The position numbers and the translations under genes are program-made. This document shows, in pieces, positions 44,706 through 54,038 of a DNA stretch of 64,000 nt. The stretch is from an uncultured Schlesneria sp. Its GTDB lineage: Bacteria > Planctomycetota > Planctomycetia > Planctomycetales > Planctomycetaceae. The stretch's first letter is position 1. Each line of letters opens with the position of its first letter. Under the pieces are notes generated by a model that ran no database searches, was not told where the DNA came from, and saw nothing but the letters and a program-made list of their open reading frames with translations. Location of the stretch: NCBI GenBank assembly GCA_903871875.1, contig CAIQIR010000093.1:62001-126000 (forward strand). The letters run 5' to 3'.

Positions 44706-44790
44706 TCGAAGGATCTCAAGCGGCCGAGAGTGGCAACGCATCGTAGGAAAGGACATCCGCCTCGTGGGTCAGCGAGAGACACTGTTTCGA

Positions 44791-45816
44791 TCAGACGTTG
44801 ATTGGGGGAATGATCACTTTCGGTGGCCTACGACAGCGAGGGGTTCGCATCGCGATCGCTTCGTACCCCAGGGATTTCAGTTCGGTCACGAATTCGTCAA
44901 TGTATCCATGAGTCACGAACACGCGTTCCGCCCCCGTGGCGGCAACCGCCCCTAGCAATTCACGATGGTCCGCATGATCCGAAAGAGGAAAGCCCTGGTG
45001 CACACGTCGTTCGTGTGTGGCGTCTGGTAGCATCATCCAACCCGACGCGAAGGAATTGCAAAAATGCCCCAAATGGGGGAATCCCTGCTGCCACCGAGCG
45101 GACGGAGTCTGCAGAATCAGGGAGCGTTCCCATTCGGCAGGGGTCATTCCCTGATTGGGAATCCGGGCCGGGGGAAGATCGACGCCACTTTGCCGATAAA
45201 GGACATTGACTGCCTCGATATCACGATGCGCGAATACGGGGCCAATGGATTGATCGAGCCCGGCCAATAGCCTTTGTGCCTTTCCTAAGGCATAGGCGAA
45301 GACGAAACTGGCCTTATTCTGCGATTGATTGTCACGCCACCAATCGTGGATTTGTGCGAACGTGACCTCTTGGGGCTCCCATTGAAAAATGGGCTGGGCG
45401 AAGGTTGATTCGGTGACAAAAGTGTGGCAACGGATCGGTTTGAAAGCGGCACAAGTGGCGTCCGCAGCCACTTTGTAATCACCAGAGATGACCCAGATTT
45501 CCCCTTTGTATTCGGCCCGGACTTGGGCCGATCCCAGGATATGCCCGGCGGGATGCAACGACACTTTGACGCCGTTGAGGTCGATCGATTGCCCAAACGG
45601 TAACGCTTCGATTTTCGCGTGTTGGCCCATTCGCGACCATAGGATCAACCGACCCGGTTCGGCGGCAATGTAACGTCGCGAACCTTTCACGGCATGGTCA
45701 GCGTGGGCATGAGTGATCACCGCCGTCGCCACCGGAGCCCACGGATCCACGTAAAACGCTCCGCGAGGACAAAACAGACCAGCTTCGCTGATCTTGAACA
45801 AAGGCTCACGCGACAT
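44791..45816 (-). CDS. Ligase-associated DNA exonuclease (MBL-fold, TIGR04122-like)
   Basis: A 341-residue metallo-beta-lactamase/beta-CASP type protein. The ATG at 45816 is chosen because MSREPLFKISEAGLFCPRGAFYVDPW is the family N-terminus; the longer frame adds non-domain sequence. The metal site starts with THAHADHA (HxHxDH). The LHPAGHILGSAQV segment, WVISGDYK and the late HYDHxD-type QGFPLSDHADHRELL match the family. Members usually sit beside an ATP-dependent DNA ligase and process DNA ends, but no ligase, Ku or helicase gene is in the window. An mRNA 3'-end processing exonuclease name is a common mis-annotation for this family. It converges with the sulfatase gene and diverges from the second PSD gene. 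Confidence 0.8.
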   Translation of the reverse strand: MSREPLFKISEAGLFCPRGAFYVDPWAPVATAVITHAHADHAVKGSRRYIAAEPGRLILWSRMGQHAKIEALPFGQSIDLNGVKVSLHPAGHILGSAQVRAEYKGEIWVISGDYKVAADATCAAFKPIRCHTFVTESTFAQPIFQWEPQEVTFAQIHDWWRDNQSQNKASFVFAYALGKAQRLLAGLDQSIGPVFAHRDIEAVNVLYRQSGVDLPPARIPNQGMTPAEWERSLILQTPSARWQQGFPHLGHFCNSFASGWMMLPDATHERRVHQGFPLSDHADHRELLGAVAATGAERVFVTHGYIDEFVTELKSLGYEAIAMRTPRCRRPPKVIIPPINV

Positions 45817-46105
45817 GGATGCTTCTGACAGAAAATGGTGGTCCGCAGTAATCGTCGTCCACGAGAATAACGCCCGAGGCGAAAAGTGAAAGTGCAAGGC
45901 TGGTCGGGAGCATGCTCGCTCTTGAATCAATGTCAGTCGAATGGATCAATTTTTATTGATGTTTTGGTTATACTGGAGTGACGCGGTGGTGAACATCGGA
46001 TCCGCCTTTTGTGGCTGCCAGCAGAGACGTCGTGATGTTTGTGCAGCGGATTCGTTCCATGGCCGTGACAGAACTGCTGAGAACTCGACAGGAGAACTGA
46101 CGAAG

Positions 46106-49033
46106 ATGACCGGCGTCACTCGAAACGGGCTCGCGTTTTTCCTGGCCTTTGGTTGTCTGGCAATCGGGGTCGAGTCGGAAATCGCCCGTGCCGACGGAGA
46201 AAACGACACCGACTTCTTCGAAAAGCGAATCCGGCCGATTTTTGTCGAACGATGTGAATCGTGTCATTCCGCGAGTAAAGGGAAGACAAACGGCGGTCTG
46301 GCTCTCGACACGCGTGACGGTTGGAAGAAGGGCGGCGAAAGTGGCATACCTGTGGTCCCAGGTGAACCGGACAAAAGCTTATTGATCCATGCGGTTCGTT
46401 ACGATGCCGACGGACCACAAATGCCTCCCAAAGAGGCCGGAGGTCGACTGACTGCTAGTGAAATTGCCGCATTCACTGAGTGGGTTATTCGGGGAGCACC
46501 TGACTCACGTACCGCAGTACCGCGCGGCCACGGGATGACTCCGGAGGAAGTGAGGAATTGGTGGTCGTTTCAGAAAATTCGAGCCGTCAGCCCACCGGTC
46601 GAGGCGAGTTCGAAATGGGCTCGGACAGACTTGGATCGTTTCATTCTCGCGGCATTGGAACAGCGAAAGTTGTCTCCATCCGTTCCCGCGGATAAGCGAA
46701 CACTACTGCGTCGCGTCACATTCGACCTGACGGGCTTACCGCCGACACTGGCGGAAGTCGAGGCGTTTATGAATGACTCGGCCGATGACGCATTCGAACG
46801 AGTCGTGAATCGTTTGTTGGACTCGCCTGCTTACGGCCAACGTTGGGCGCGGCACTGGTTGGATGTCGCTCGATATGCCGACTACTACGATGCCAATCCC
46901 AAAACGCGAACGGCCAGTTGTGAGTTGACCGAAGCCTGGAGATATCGTGACTGGGTCGTGGAGGCATTCAATCACGACATCCCGTTTGACCAGTTCGTTC
47001 AACATCAAATTGCGGGAGATCTGCTGCCCAGCCCGACCGGTGAAGACGTGTATCCCGCTGGCTTGATTGCCACGACATTTCTGTCGAATGGGGTGTGGGA
47101 CCGCGGAGATGCGGATAAAGAGAAAATCATCAGCGATATGGCGGATGACAATATTGATACCGTCGGTAAGGCGTTTCTCGGTTTGACGCTGGGGTGTGCC
47201 CGGTGCCATGACCATAAGTTCGATCCTATCACGACCGAGGACTATTACGCCCTCGCAGGAATTTTCTACAGCTCGCATATCCTGAAAGATTTGGGAGCCA
47301 AAGGTGCGGAATACGATATGAATCGCACTCCGCTGGTGCCCAAATCCATTGTCGCTAGACGGAAGGAACAAGAAGAGGCATTGAAAGCGGCACAGGCGAA
47401 ATTGGAGCTGCTGGATCAAAGTCAGCGTTATGTCGACATGGCGGCTGGCGGCACAATATTGGTCCCGATCCAGTTCCTGAGTTCACCGGATTCTCGCGGA
47501 ACGATCGGACCGGATGGCGTTGTTACGGTCGACGGATCGAGCCGCCAGGATTCCTACACCATCAAAGCCATCGCGCCAGCAGGCGACGAGATTCGTTTCG
47601 TCAGGCTTGAGGCGCTTCGTGACTCTCAGCTTCCAGTCCAGGGACCGGGCCGTGGTGTGACGGGCAATTTCATGATCAATCGATTCACATTGTTCGTCAA
47701 CATGCCCGAGAGTGAGTCGGCTCCGACTTCGGTGAAATGGAGTTCCGCGAAAGCTAATTGGGAGCAAAAAGGATTTGTCGTCGCTGGCTCGATCGATGAC
47801 AAACCACAAAGCGGCTGGTCGATCGGACCTTATGTCGGTTGCGATCACGTCGCAGTATTTGAGATTGCTGCCGACATGAAAATTCCCTCGGGCGCGCTGT
47901 TGACGTTCATTATTGACCAGAATCATGCCGACGAAATGACCCTCGGAAAATTCCGACTGTCCTACACCAGCGTCGCCCCGACTAACTCGATCTCGAATGT
48001 GCCAGAACGGACGGAACTGGTTGCAGGGTGCGAGCGACTGAAAGTGGAACTCTCAGTACCTCTTCCAGTTGCGATGGCGGTGGAGGAAGGTGGGATGCCT
48101 GGGGGATTGTTTCCGAAAATTCAAGACGTGCCAATCCATCTCCGCGGAAGTTACGCCAGATTAGGGGCGGTCGTTCCCCGTCGGATGCCGAGAGTTCTTG
48201 CCGGGGATAACCAACCGGCGATTTCCAGCGGAAGCGGCCGGCGCGAATTGGCGAATTGGGTGGCGTCAAACGATAACCCACTAACGGCTCGGGTGATCGT
48301 CAACCGTGTTTGGCAGTGGCATTTCGGCGAAGGACTCGTTCGTACCCCCAGCAATTTCGGCAAGATGGGGGAATTACCGACGCATCCTGAACTACTGGAT
48401 TGGCTGACCACGAAATTCATGGACGAGGGGTGGTCATTGAAAAATCTGCATCGACGGATCCTGTTCTCAGCGACTTATCAACAGACCAGCCAAGTTCCTC
48501 GCGAAATGCTTCCGCAAGATCCCGAGAACCGCTGGCTCGGTCGATTTTCTTCGCGTCGCATTGAGGCAGAGGCGATCCGTGACGCGATGCTCTTTGTCTC
48601 GGGGCAGCTCAATTCAATCGCGGGCGGACCCGCTGACGATGATTTTACGAGTTTGCGTCGCTCGCTGTATGTTCAGACGGCGCGGTGGGATCGCAGCGGG
48701 TACGCGATGTTGTTCGACGCGGCCAATCCCGATTCGTCGACTGAAAGACGGATGGTCAGCACGGTGGCACCGCAAGCACTGTTGTTTCTGAATCACGATT
48801 TTATTTTGTCACAGGCCAGGCAACTGGCACAGCGACTGTTGGCCGAATCGCCTTACGACGACGTTACCCGTATTCAATATGCCTATCAGTTGCTCTTCGG
48901 GCGATTCCCACGGGGCGAAGAGTTGGAAATCGCCCGAAGGATAATCATCACTCATAACACTGAAGTCGAAGCGGGGTGGACCGATTTCGCCCATATTCTG
49001 TTGTGTAGCAACGAATTCGTGTACTTGGATTGA
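46106..49033 (+). CDS. PSD (DUF1549/DUF1553) cytochrome c-like protein
   Basis: A 975-residue secreted or periplasmic protein, paralogous to the one at 38.7 kb. The ATG at 46106 lies after AGGAG and starts a signal peptide (GLAFFLAFGCLAIGVESEIARA). The PSCyt1 domain has CESCH (Cys50-His54) and PQMPPKEAGG. DUF1549 includes GLPPTLAEVEAFM and the CxxCH CARCHDHKFDPITTEDYYALAGI. A beta-rich middle segment (RFVRLEALRDSQLPVQGPGR) differs from that of the first paralogue and lacks the golvesin-like signature. DUF1553 closes with VAPQALLFLNHDF and GRFPRGEELEIA. It is followed at once by a DUF1501 gene. Two thirds of the sequence aligns with the first PSD protein, so the loci are related duplications. 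Confidence 0.88.
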   Translation: MTGVTRNGLAFFLAFGCLAIGVESEIARADGENDTDFFEKRIRPIFVERCESCHSASKGKTNGGLALDTRDGWKKGGESGIPVVPGEPDKSLLIHAVRYDADGPQMPPKEAGGRLTASEIAAFTEWVIRGAPDSRTAVPRGHGMTPEEVRNWWSFQKIRAVSPPVEASSKWARTDLDRFILAALEQRKLSPSVPADKRTLLRRVTFDLTGLPPTLAEVEAFMNDSADDAFERVVNRLLDSPAYGQRWARHWLDVARYADYYDANPKTRTASCELTEAWRYRDWVVEAFNHDIPFDQFVQHQIAGDLLPSPTGEDVYPAGLIATTFLSNGVWDRGDADKEKIISDMADDNIDTVGKAFLGLTLGCARCHDHKFDPITTEDYYALAGIFYSSHILKDLGAKGAEYDMNRTPLVPKSIVARRKEQEEALKAAQAKLELLDQSQRYVDMAAGGTILVPIQFLSSPDSRGTIGPDGVVTVDGSSRQDSYTIKAIAPAGDEIRFVRLEALRDSQLPVQGPGRGVTGNFMINRFTLFVNMPESESAPTSVKWSSAKANWEQKGFVVAGSIDDKPQSGWSIGPYVGCDHVAVFEIAADMKIPSGALLTFIIDQNHADEMTLGKFRLSYTSVAPTNSISNVPERTELVAGCERLKVELSVPLPVAMAVEEGGMPGGLFPKIQDVPIHLRGSYARLGAVVPRRMPRVLAGDNQPAISSGSGRRELANWVASNDNPLTARVIVNRVWQWHFGEGLVRTPSNFGKMGELPTHPELLDWLTTKFMDEGWSLKNLHRRILFSATYQQTSQVPREMLPQDPENRWLGRFSSRRIEAEAIRDAMLFVSGQLNSIAGGPADDDFTSLRRSLYVQTARWDRSGYAMLFDAANPDSSTERRMVSTVAPQALLFLNHDFILSQARQLAQRLLAESPYDDVTRIQYAYQLLFGRFPRGEELEIARRIIITHNTEVEAGWTDFAHILLCSNEFVYLD

Positions 49034-49038
49034 AACCT

Positions 49039-50454
49039 ATGCAAACACAATGGCATCTCTCTCGGCGTGACATGCTGCGTCGATCCGGTTGTGGATTTGG
49101 GCTGCTCGCCCTGAGTGATCTTTTGTCTGCAGAGATTTCGCCGTCCCCCACTGCCGAAGCCGACCGGGCGGCGCATCCGTTTGCGATTCGTGCTCCGCAT
49201 CATGCGGCGCGGGCGAAACGGGTCATCTTCCTGTATATGCCGGGTGGTCCGTCGCACGTGGATTTGTTTGATCCGAAGCCGCGTTTGATCGTCGACAATG
49301 GCAAGCCGTTGCCCTTTCCGAAACCGAAACTCGAAAGGGCCAAAACCGGGAATCTGCTGGCATCGCCGTGGAAGTTTTCCAAGCATGGTGAATCGGGCAC
49401 CGAAGTCAGCGAATTATTGCCGCATACGGCGGCCTGTATTGATGACATCTGTGTGATTCGTTCGATGTTGGCCGACAACATCAATCACACTGGCGCCGCA
49501 CTGCAGATGTGCACTGGCGAACAAGCGTTTTCGCGGCCGAGCATGGGCTCGTGGTTGACCTACGGATTGGGAACTGAAAATCAGAATCTGCCTGGTTTCG
49601 TGGTCGTCAGCCCCGCTGCCGTCTTTCAAGGGGCGCAGCTTTGGGCATCGAGTTTTCTCCCAAGTGCCTTTCAGGGAACGCTCGTACGCGATCTCAAAAA
49701 CCCCATCGCCAACTTGACCGATCCGTCGGGGAATATCGAGCGTCAACGAGCCAAGCTGGACGGACTGCGACAATTGAATGAGCTTCATCGGCGTGATCGT
49801 GCCATTGATGGCCAACTCGATGCGCGAATTGCGTCGTTTGAGTTGGCGTTTCGGATGCAACGCGACGCTCCCGAAGCGTTCGATATTTCACGGGAAAGCC
49901 TTGAAACACAGAAAATCTATGGTGTCGATGACCCCGTAACTGATATGTTCGCTCGCCAATGTCTGATGGCACGCCGACTGGCCGAGCGAGGGGTGCGATA
50001 CATTCAATTATTCGATGCGCCGGCCAATAACGCCTGGGATCATCACGGTGGTCTGCGTGAGGCGCTGCCCAAACGTTGCAAAGCCGTCGATCAACCGATT
50101 GCGGCCTTATTGACCGATCTGAAGTCGCTCGGTCTGCTGGACGAAACGCTGGTTCTGTGGGGCGGTGAATTCGGTCGTACTCCCACGGCGGAAGGCGATA
50201 ATGGCCGCGAACATCATCCGTTTGGATTTACGATGTGGATGGCCGGTGCCGGAATCCGAGGCGGTATGGTTCACGGAGCGACTGATGATTTTGGCTGGCA
50301 TTCCGTTCGCGACATCGTCCACGTGCACGATTTGCACGCTACGATTCTGCATCTGATGGGATTCGACCACGAACGTTTGACCTACCGCTATGCGGGCCGG
50401 GACTACCGCCTGACGGATGTACATGGACATGTCGTGCATGAAATCTTGACGTAG
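49039..50454 (+). CDS. DUF1501 domain-containing protein, probable Tat-exported
   Basis: A 471-residue protein starting MQTQWHLSRRDMLRRSGCGFG, with a twin-arginine signal (SRRDML). The ATG at 49039 is five bases beyond the PSD stop; a TTG at 49030 overlapping that stop is an alternative, coupled start. DUF1501 features are VIFLYMPGGPSHVDLFDPKP, SELLPHTAACIDDICVIRS, LPGFVVVSPAAVFQG, WGGEFGRTPTAEGDNGREHHPFGFTMWMAGAG, and the ending LTDVHGHVVHEIL. It aligns along its length with the DUF1501 protein at 41.6 kb. The two gene pairs are probably ancient duplicates. Substrate and activity are unknown, as for the family. Confidence 0.9.
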   Translation: MQTQWHLSRRDMLRRSGCGFGLLALSDLLSAEISPSPTAEADRAAHPFAIRAPHHAARAKRVIFLYMPGGPSHVDLFDPKPRLIVDNGKPLPFPKPKLERAKTGNLLASPWKFSKHGESGTEVSELLPHTAACIDDICVIRSMLADNINHTGAALQMCTGEQAFSRPSMGSWLTYGLGTENQNLPGFVVVSPAAVFQGAQLWASSFLPSAFQGTLVRDLKNPIANLTDPSGNIERQRAKLDGLRQLNELHRRDRAIDGQLDARIASFELAFRMQRDAPEAFDISRESLETQKIYGVDDPVTDMFARQCLMARRLAERGVRYIQLFDAPANNAWDHHGGLREALPKRCKAVDQPIAALLTDLKSLGLLDETLVLWGGEFGRTPTAEGDNGREHHPFGFTMWMAGAGIRGGMVHGATDDFGWHSVRDIVHVHDLHATILHLMGFDHERLTYRYAGRDYRLTDVHGHVVHEILT

Positions 50455-50795
50455 CCTGTTCGTAAAAAACGCAAAGTGAGTGTCACAGGTTGCACGCGTT
50501 TCAGCGTGGTCTTTTGTTGACCATGATTGTCGAATTCAACGACACGTTGTGCGGTTTTGATTTTGAGGAATAAGGCAATTGTTCCGCGCGACCCGCGTTA
50601 GTTCCCTCTTCCATGGGACGCATTCGTTTATGGGAAAATTCGATAATCCGATGGGCTTTCAGCGGTTCGCTGAGCCATTTTGTCATGGGTGTTACTTGTT
50701 TGGCATCCAGATTGCGGCAACTCTTACGTAGGAAATCTGCTCGCGTTATTCTTACACCGGCGTTCGTTTCGACAATCCTACAGGAGTAGACTTTC
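50455..50795. other. Intergenic region of about 340 bp with terminator-like hairpins
   Basis: No gene is supported. Two small hairpins follow the DUF1501 stop: CACGC/GCGTG at 50493-50508 with a six-base loop, followed by a T-rich run (gtcttttgtt), and CAACG/CGTTG at 50537-50549 with a three-base loop, followed by T-rich DNA. Either could end the PSD-DUF1501 transcript. The pgi ribosome binding site AGGAG lies nine bases before its ATG; no clear pgi promoter was found. Confidence 0.35.
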
Positions 50796-52382
50796 ATGCC
50801 CGTTGTCACCGCGTGGTCGCGATATTGCCAATATTTGTTCGCCGACCGTGATATCGGATTCTCGCTGGACGTCAGTCGCGTTCGTTTTGCGGAGAGTGAA
50901 CTCGTTTCATTGTTCGCCCGTATGACCGATGCGATCAGCGCGATGGAGAAATTGGAACGCGGAGCGATCGCTAATCCCGATGAAAAGCGGATGGTCGGCC
51001 ACTATTGGTTGCGAGCCCCCGAACTGGCTCCGGCGGCTGAAATCACTGCAGAGATTCGTCAGACTCAAGTCGCGATTGGCGAGTTCGGACGGCAAGTCCA
51101 CGATGGCGGGGTCGAAGGAGCGGAAGGGCGTTTTCATTTTTTGCTCGTGATTGGGATCGGTGGATCTGCTTTGGGCCCCCAATTCGTGGCTCAGGCACTC
51201 GGTTCACCGCTCGATCAGATGATGCCATTCTTCATCGACAATACCGATCCCGACGGCATCGATCAGGTTCTCGGCGAGCTTGACGGTCATCTGGGAACGA
51301 CGCTGGTATTGGTGATCTCGAAATCGGGGGGAACACCGGAGACACGCAACGGTATGCTCGAGGTGGAAAAAGCGTACACCGAGGCCGGGTTGAATTTCGC
51401 ACAGCACGCCGTGGCGATCACACAAACTGGCAGCAAACTTTATGAAACGGCGACAAAACAGGGTTGGCTGAAAACGTTCCCGATGTGGGATTGGGTCGGC
51501 GGCCGGACCTCGGTACTTTCGGCCGTGGGACTGGTTCCGGCTGTGTTGCAGGGGATTGACACGGAACAATTGCTAGCGGGCGCGGCCGCCATGGATCGAC
51601 TCACGCGGATGACAGATCCCTGGAAGAATCCGGCCGCGCTCTTGGCGCTGATGTGGTTCCATATTGGCGACGGATGCGGCGCCAAAGATATGGTAATCCT
51701 GCCCTACAAGGATCGCCTGTCGCTGTTCAGTCGGTATCTTCAACAACTGGTGATGGAATCGCTGGGTAAGGAGCTTGACCGACAGGGTAAGACCGTGCAT
51801 CAAGGGATTGCCGTTTACGGAAATAAGGGATCGACCGATCAACATGCTTATGTTCAGCAACTGCGCGATGGCATCCCCAATTTTTTCGCGACCTTTATCG
51901 AAGTACTCAAAGATCGCGACGAGCCATCGCTGGAAGTGGAGCCTGGGGTCACGGCAGGCGACTATCTGCACGGTCTGTTTCTCGGCACACGTGAGGCACT
52001 GGGCGAAGGTCGTCGCGATACGATTACCATTACCATCAATTCCGTGACGGCGCATAGCGTCGGAGCATTGATTGCTCTTTATGAACGAGCCGTGGGGCTG
52101 TATGCCGAATTGATCAATGTCAACGCGTACAACCAACCCGGAGTGGAAGCAGGTAAGAAAGCCGCCGCGGCCGTGCTGGAACTTCAGGCCAAAGTGATTG
52201 CCCAACTGAAATCGTCTCTGCCACCGCAGACTGCGGAACAAATTGCCGAAGCGCTCGGGCTGGCCGAATCACCGGAATGGATTTTCAAGATTCTGCAACA
52301 TCTCAGCGAAAATTCGGATCGAGGAATCAAGAAATCGGGTGGCGAAACGCCCGCGACCACTACGTTCATTCACGTCAAATAA
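50796..52382 (+). CDS. pgi: Glucose-6-phosphate isomerase
   Basis: A 528-residue cytoplasmic glycolytic enzyme interconverting glucose 6-phosphate and fructose 6-phosphate. The two sugar isomerase (SIS) domains show [18 protein letters not shown] (phosphate site), [15 protein letters not shown] with the catalytic Glu of [21 protein letters not shown], and the PGI signature region [15 protein letters not shown] plus the C-terminal catalytic Lys in [12 protein letters not shown]. The length is typical of the long bacterial PGI form. It stands alone on the plus strand and converges with phoB across a long hairpin. The conserved-lysine placement makes the assignment firm. Confidence 0.94.
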   Translation: MPVVTAWSRYCQYLFADRDIGFSLDVSRVRFAESELVSLFARMTDAISAMEKLERGAIANPDEKRMVGHYWLRAPELAPAAEITAEIRQTQVAIGEFGRQVHDGGVEGAEGRFHFLLVIGIGGSALGPQFVAQALGSPLDQMMPFFIDNTDPDGIDQVLGELDGHLGTTLVLVISKSGGTPETRNGMLEVEKAYTEAGLNFAQHAVAITQTGSKLYETATKQGWLKTFPMWDWVGGRTSVLSAVGLVPAVLQGIDTEQLLAGAAAMDRLTRMTDPWKNPAALLALMWFHIGDGCGAKDMVILPYKDRLSLFSRYLQQLVMESLGKELDRQGKTVHQGIAVYGNKGSTDQHAYVQQLRDGIPNFFATFIEVLKDRDEPSLEVEPGVTAGDYLHGLFLGTREALGEGRRDTITITINSVTAHSVGALIALYERAVGLYAELINVNAYNQPGVEAGKKAAAAVLELQAKVIAQLKSSLPPQTAEQIAEALGLAESPEWIFKILQHLSENSDRGIKKSGGETPATTTFIHVK

Positions 52383-52401
52383 TCCCTCTACAAAGAACAA
52401 A

Positions 52402-52446
52402 ACCTTGTTGTCTTTTCGCGGTGATACCGGGAAAAGACAACAAGGT
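52402..52446. terminator. Long perfect hairpin between convergent pgi and phoB
   Basis: The 16-bp arms starting ACCTTGTTGTCTTTTC (52402-52417) and GAAAAGACAACAAGGT (52431-52446) are perfectly complementary. The 13-base interior can pair further (CGGT with ACCG around GAT). The element lies 20 bases after the pgi stop and 5 bases after the phoB stop, so it most likely ends both transcripts. A classical T-run is missing on the plus side, though the arm itself carries TTTT. Confidence 0.8.
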
Positions 52447-52450
52447 CCGT

Positions 52451-53179
52451 TCAGCGTGTTTCACTGGGGATATCGATTGCGGTTGCGGCGTCAGTTTCTC
52501 CGCGGAATCGGTACCCCACGCCGCGAACGGTCTCGATGACGTCACCAAGTTCACCGAGCTTTTGACGTAGCGAGCGAATGTGCACGTCAATTGTGCGTTC
52601 GAGGGCGTTTGCATCTTCGCCCCGACAATGATCCATCAGTTCATTACGACCGAAGGGTCGACCGGCGGCTCGAGCCAGCGCCCACAGCATGCGGAATTCA
52701 GTCGGAGTGAGGTCGAGGATCTGTCCATTTGCTTTGGCATGATGATTGACCCGATCCACTTCGATGCCATGAATCGAAATGAATTCGCGAGACTGCTGAT
52801 CAGTCATGGTACGCCGCAGCAAAGCTTTAATCCGGTGAATCAGCGGCTTTACCTTGAACGGTTTGGTCACATAATCGTCGGCACCCATATTGAAGCCAAC
52901 AATTTCGTCAACTTCTTCGCTACGGGCGGTCAGCATCAGAATGCGGATGCCCTGTGTTTTCGCGTCGGCTCGCAACTGGCGGCAGACCTCCAAACCGTCG
53001 ATCACGGGCAACATCAGATCGAGAAGAATCACGTCGGGTTCGAACGAACGAGCGCGGCGCACCCCATCTTGTCCGTCGCTGGCAACAGACACCTCAAAGC
53101 CTTCACGTTCGAGGTTATAGGTGAGCACTTCTTGCAGAGCTCGCTCGTCTTCGATGATCAGGACTCGGGGCTTAGTCAT
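52451..53179 (-). CDS. phoB: Phosphate regulon response regulator PhoB
   Basis: A 242-residue OmpR/PhoB-type transcription factor. The receiver domain starts PRVLIIEDERALQEVL, with acidic pocket ED, phospho-acceptor Asp in VILLDLMLPVIDG, and Lys in YVTKPFKVKPL. The winged-helix effector domain (LDLTPTEFRMLWALARAAGRPFGRNEL, then RTIDVHIRSLRQKLGE, VRGVGYRF) is PhoB-like rather than OmpR-like. Its neighbours phoU and pstBACS support the phosphate role. It would bind the Pho box upstream of pstS. It is the last gene of the minus-strand cluster, 95 bases after phoU. The partner kinase phoR, often next to phoB, is missing from the window. Confidence 0.9.
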   Translation of the reverse strand: MTKPRVLIIEDERALQEVLTYNLEREGFEVSVASDGQDGVRRARSFEPDVILLDLMLPVIDGLEVCRQLRADAKTQGIRILMLTARSEEVDEIVGFNMGADDYVTKPFKVKPLIHRIKALLRRTMTDQQSREFISIHGIEVDRVNHHAKANGQILDLTPTEFRMLWALARAAGRPFGRNELMDHCRGEDANALERTIDVHIRSLRQKLGELGDVIETVRGVGYRFRGETDAATAIDIPSETR

Positions 53180-53274
53180 GGGATTTCAGAATGAATACTC
53201 CACTTGCGGCAAGATTCGTGGTCTTTTTTCGACCGGGTTTCGTTCGGAACCGATTCAAACAGTCCCCCACCATT

Positions 53275-53946
53275 TCAGGCGACTGTCGTGAATCGATTTC
53301 GATGACGGATAATTTCACCTTGAACCAGATAGACGACGTCTTCGGCGATGTTCGTCGCATGATCGGCAATTCGTTCGATTTGACGCGAGGCCGAGAACAA
53401 GTGCAGCGCCGCCTCGACCATTGAAGGTTGGGTTTGCATCAGACGCGTCAATTCCTCGATGATTTCGCGATTCAAGTTGTCGATCGATTCGTCCTGAGCA
53501 CATACCTCGCGCGCCGTTCGCACGTCCAAATGAACATAAGCATCGATGCTGCGATGCAACATGTCGAGCGCCTGACGCGACATGTCTTTGAGATTGTCGG
53601 GTACTGTGATTTCACCACAACTGGCGATTCCACAGGCCCGTTCTGCGATACTCACACCCAGGTCGGCGACCCGCTCAAGTTCACCCCCGATTTTCAGCAC
53701 CGTGGTAATCCGGCGCAGGTCAATTGCCACCGGTTGGTGCAGGGCGAGCAGCTTCAGACATTCTTCCTCGACTTCGACATCCATCCGATCAACGTCGTCA
53801 TCGGCGGCCATGATCTGCCGGGCGCGATCATAATTCGGCTGATGAAGTGCCTCGACGGCCGAGTGGATCATTTCTTCCACTTTGGCACACATCGTTAAGA
53901 TCATCCGATGCAGATTGTCGAGATCGCGAATCAAATGGATTGACAT
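53275..53946 (-). CDS. phoU: Phosphate signalling complex regulator PhoU
   Basis: A 223-residue cytoplasmic all-helical protein made of two repeated three-helix bundles with metal-binding patches: DDDVDRMDVEVEEECLKLL in the first and QDESIDNLNREIIEELTRLM in the second. RRITTVLKIGGELERVADLGVSIAER and SRQIERIADHATNIAEDVVYLVQG are the paired family signatures. PhoU links Pst transporter activity to PhoR/PhoB signalling. It lies between pstB and phoB on the minus strand, as usual for planctomycetes and many other bacteria. The length is normal. Confidence 0.93.
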   Translation of the reverse strand: MSIHLIRDLDNLHRMILTMCAKVEEMIHSAVEALHQPNYDRARQIMAADDDVDRMDVEVEEECLKLLALHQPVAIDLRRITTVLKIGGELERVADLGVSIAERACGIASCGEITVPDNLKDMSRQALDMLHRSIDAYVHLDVRTAREVCAQDESIDNLNREIIEELTRLMQTQPSMVEAALHLFSASRQIERIADHATNIAEDVVYLVQGEIIRHRNRFTTVA

Positions 53947-54038
53947 AGATTCTTTCTCCCCGTCCTTGGTCGTTTTTCTTTAATTATAGCCAGTTGACCG
54001 ATGTTACGGACACGAAGAGTCCAACGAATACGCACCCG

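Noticed and set aside
46736-47419. Minus-strand frame of 227 codons within the second PSD gene
   Set aside because: It is antisense to conserved DUF1549 sequence and has a low-complexity, unrecognisable product.
51573-52241. Minus-strand frame of 222 codons within pgi
   Set aside because: It is antisense to invariant PGI motifs, with no ribosome binding site or domain.
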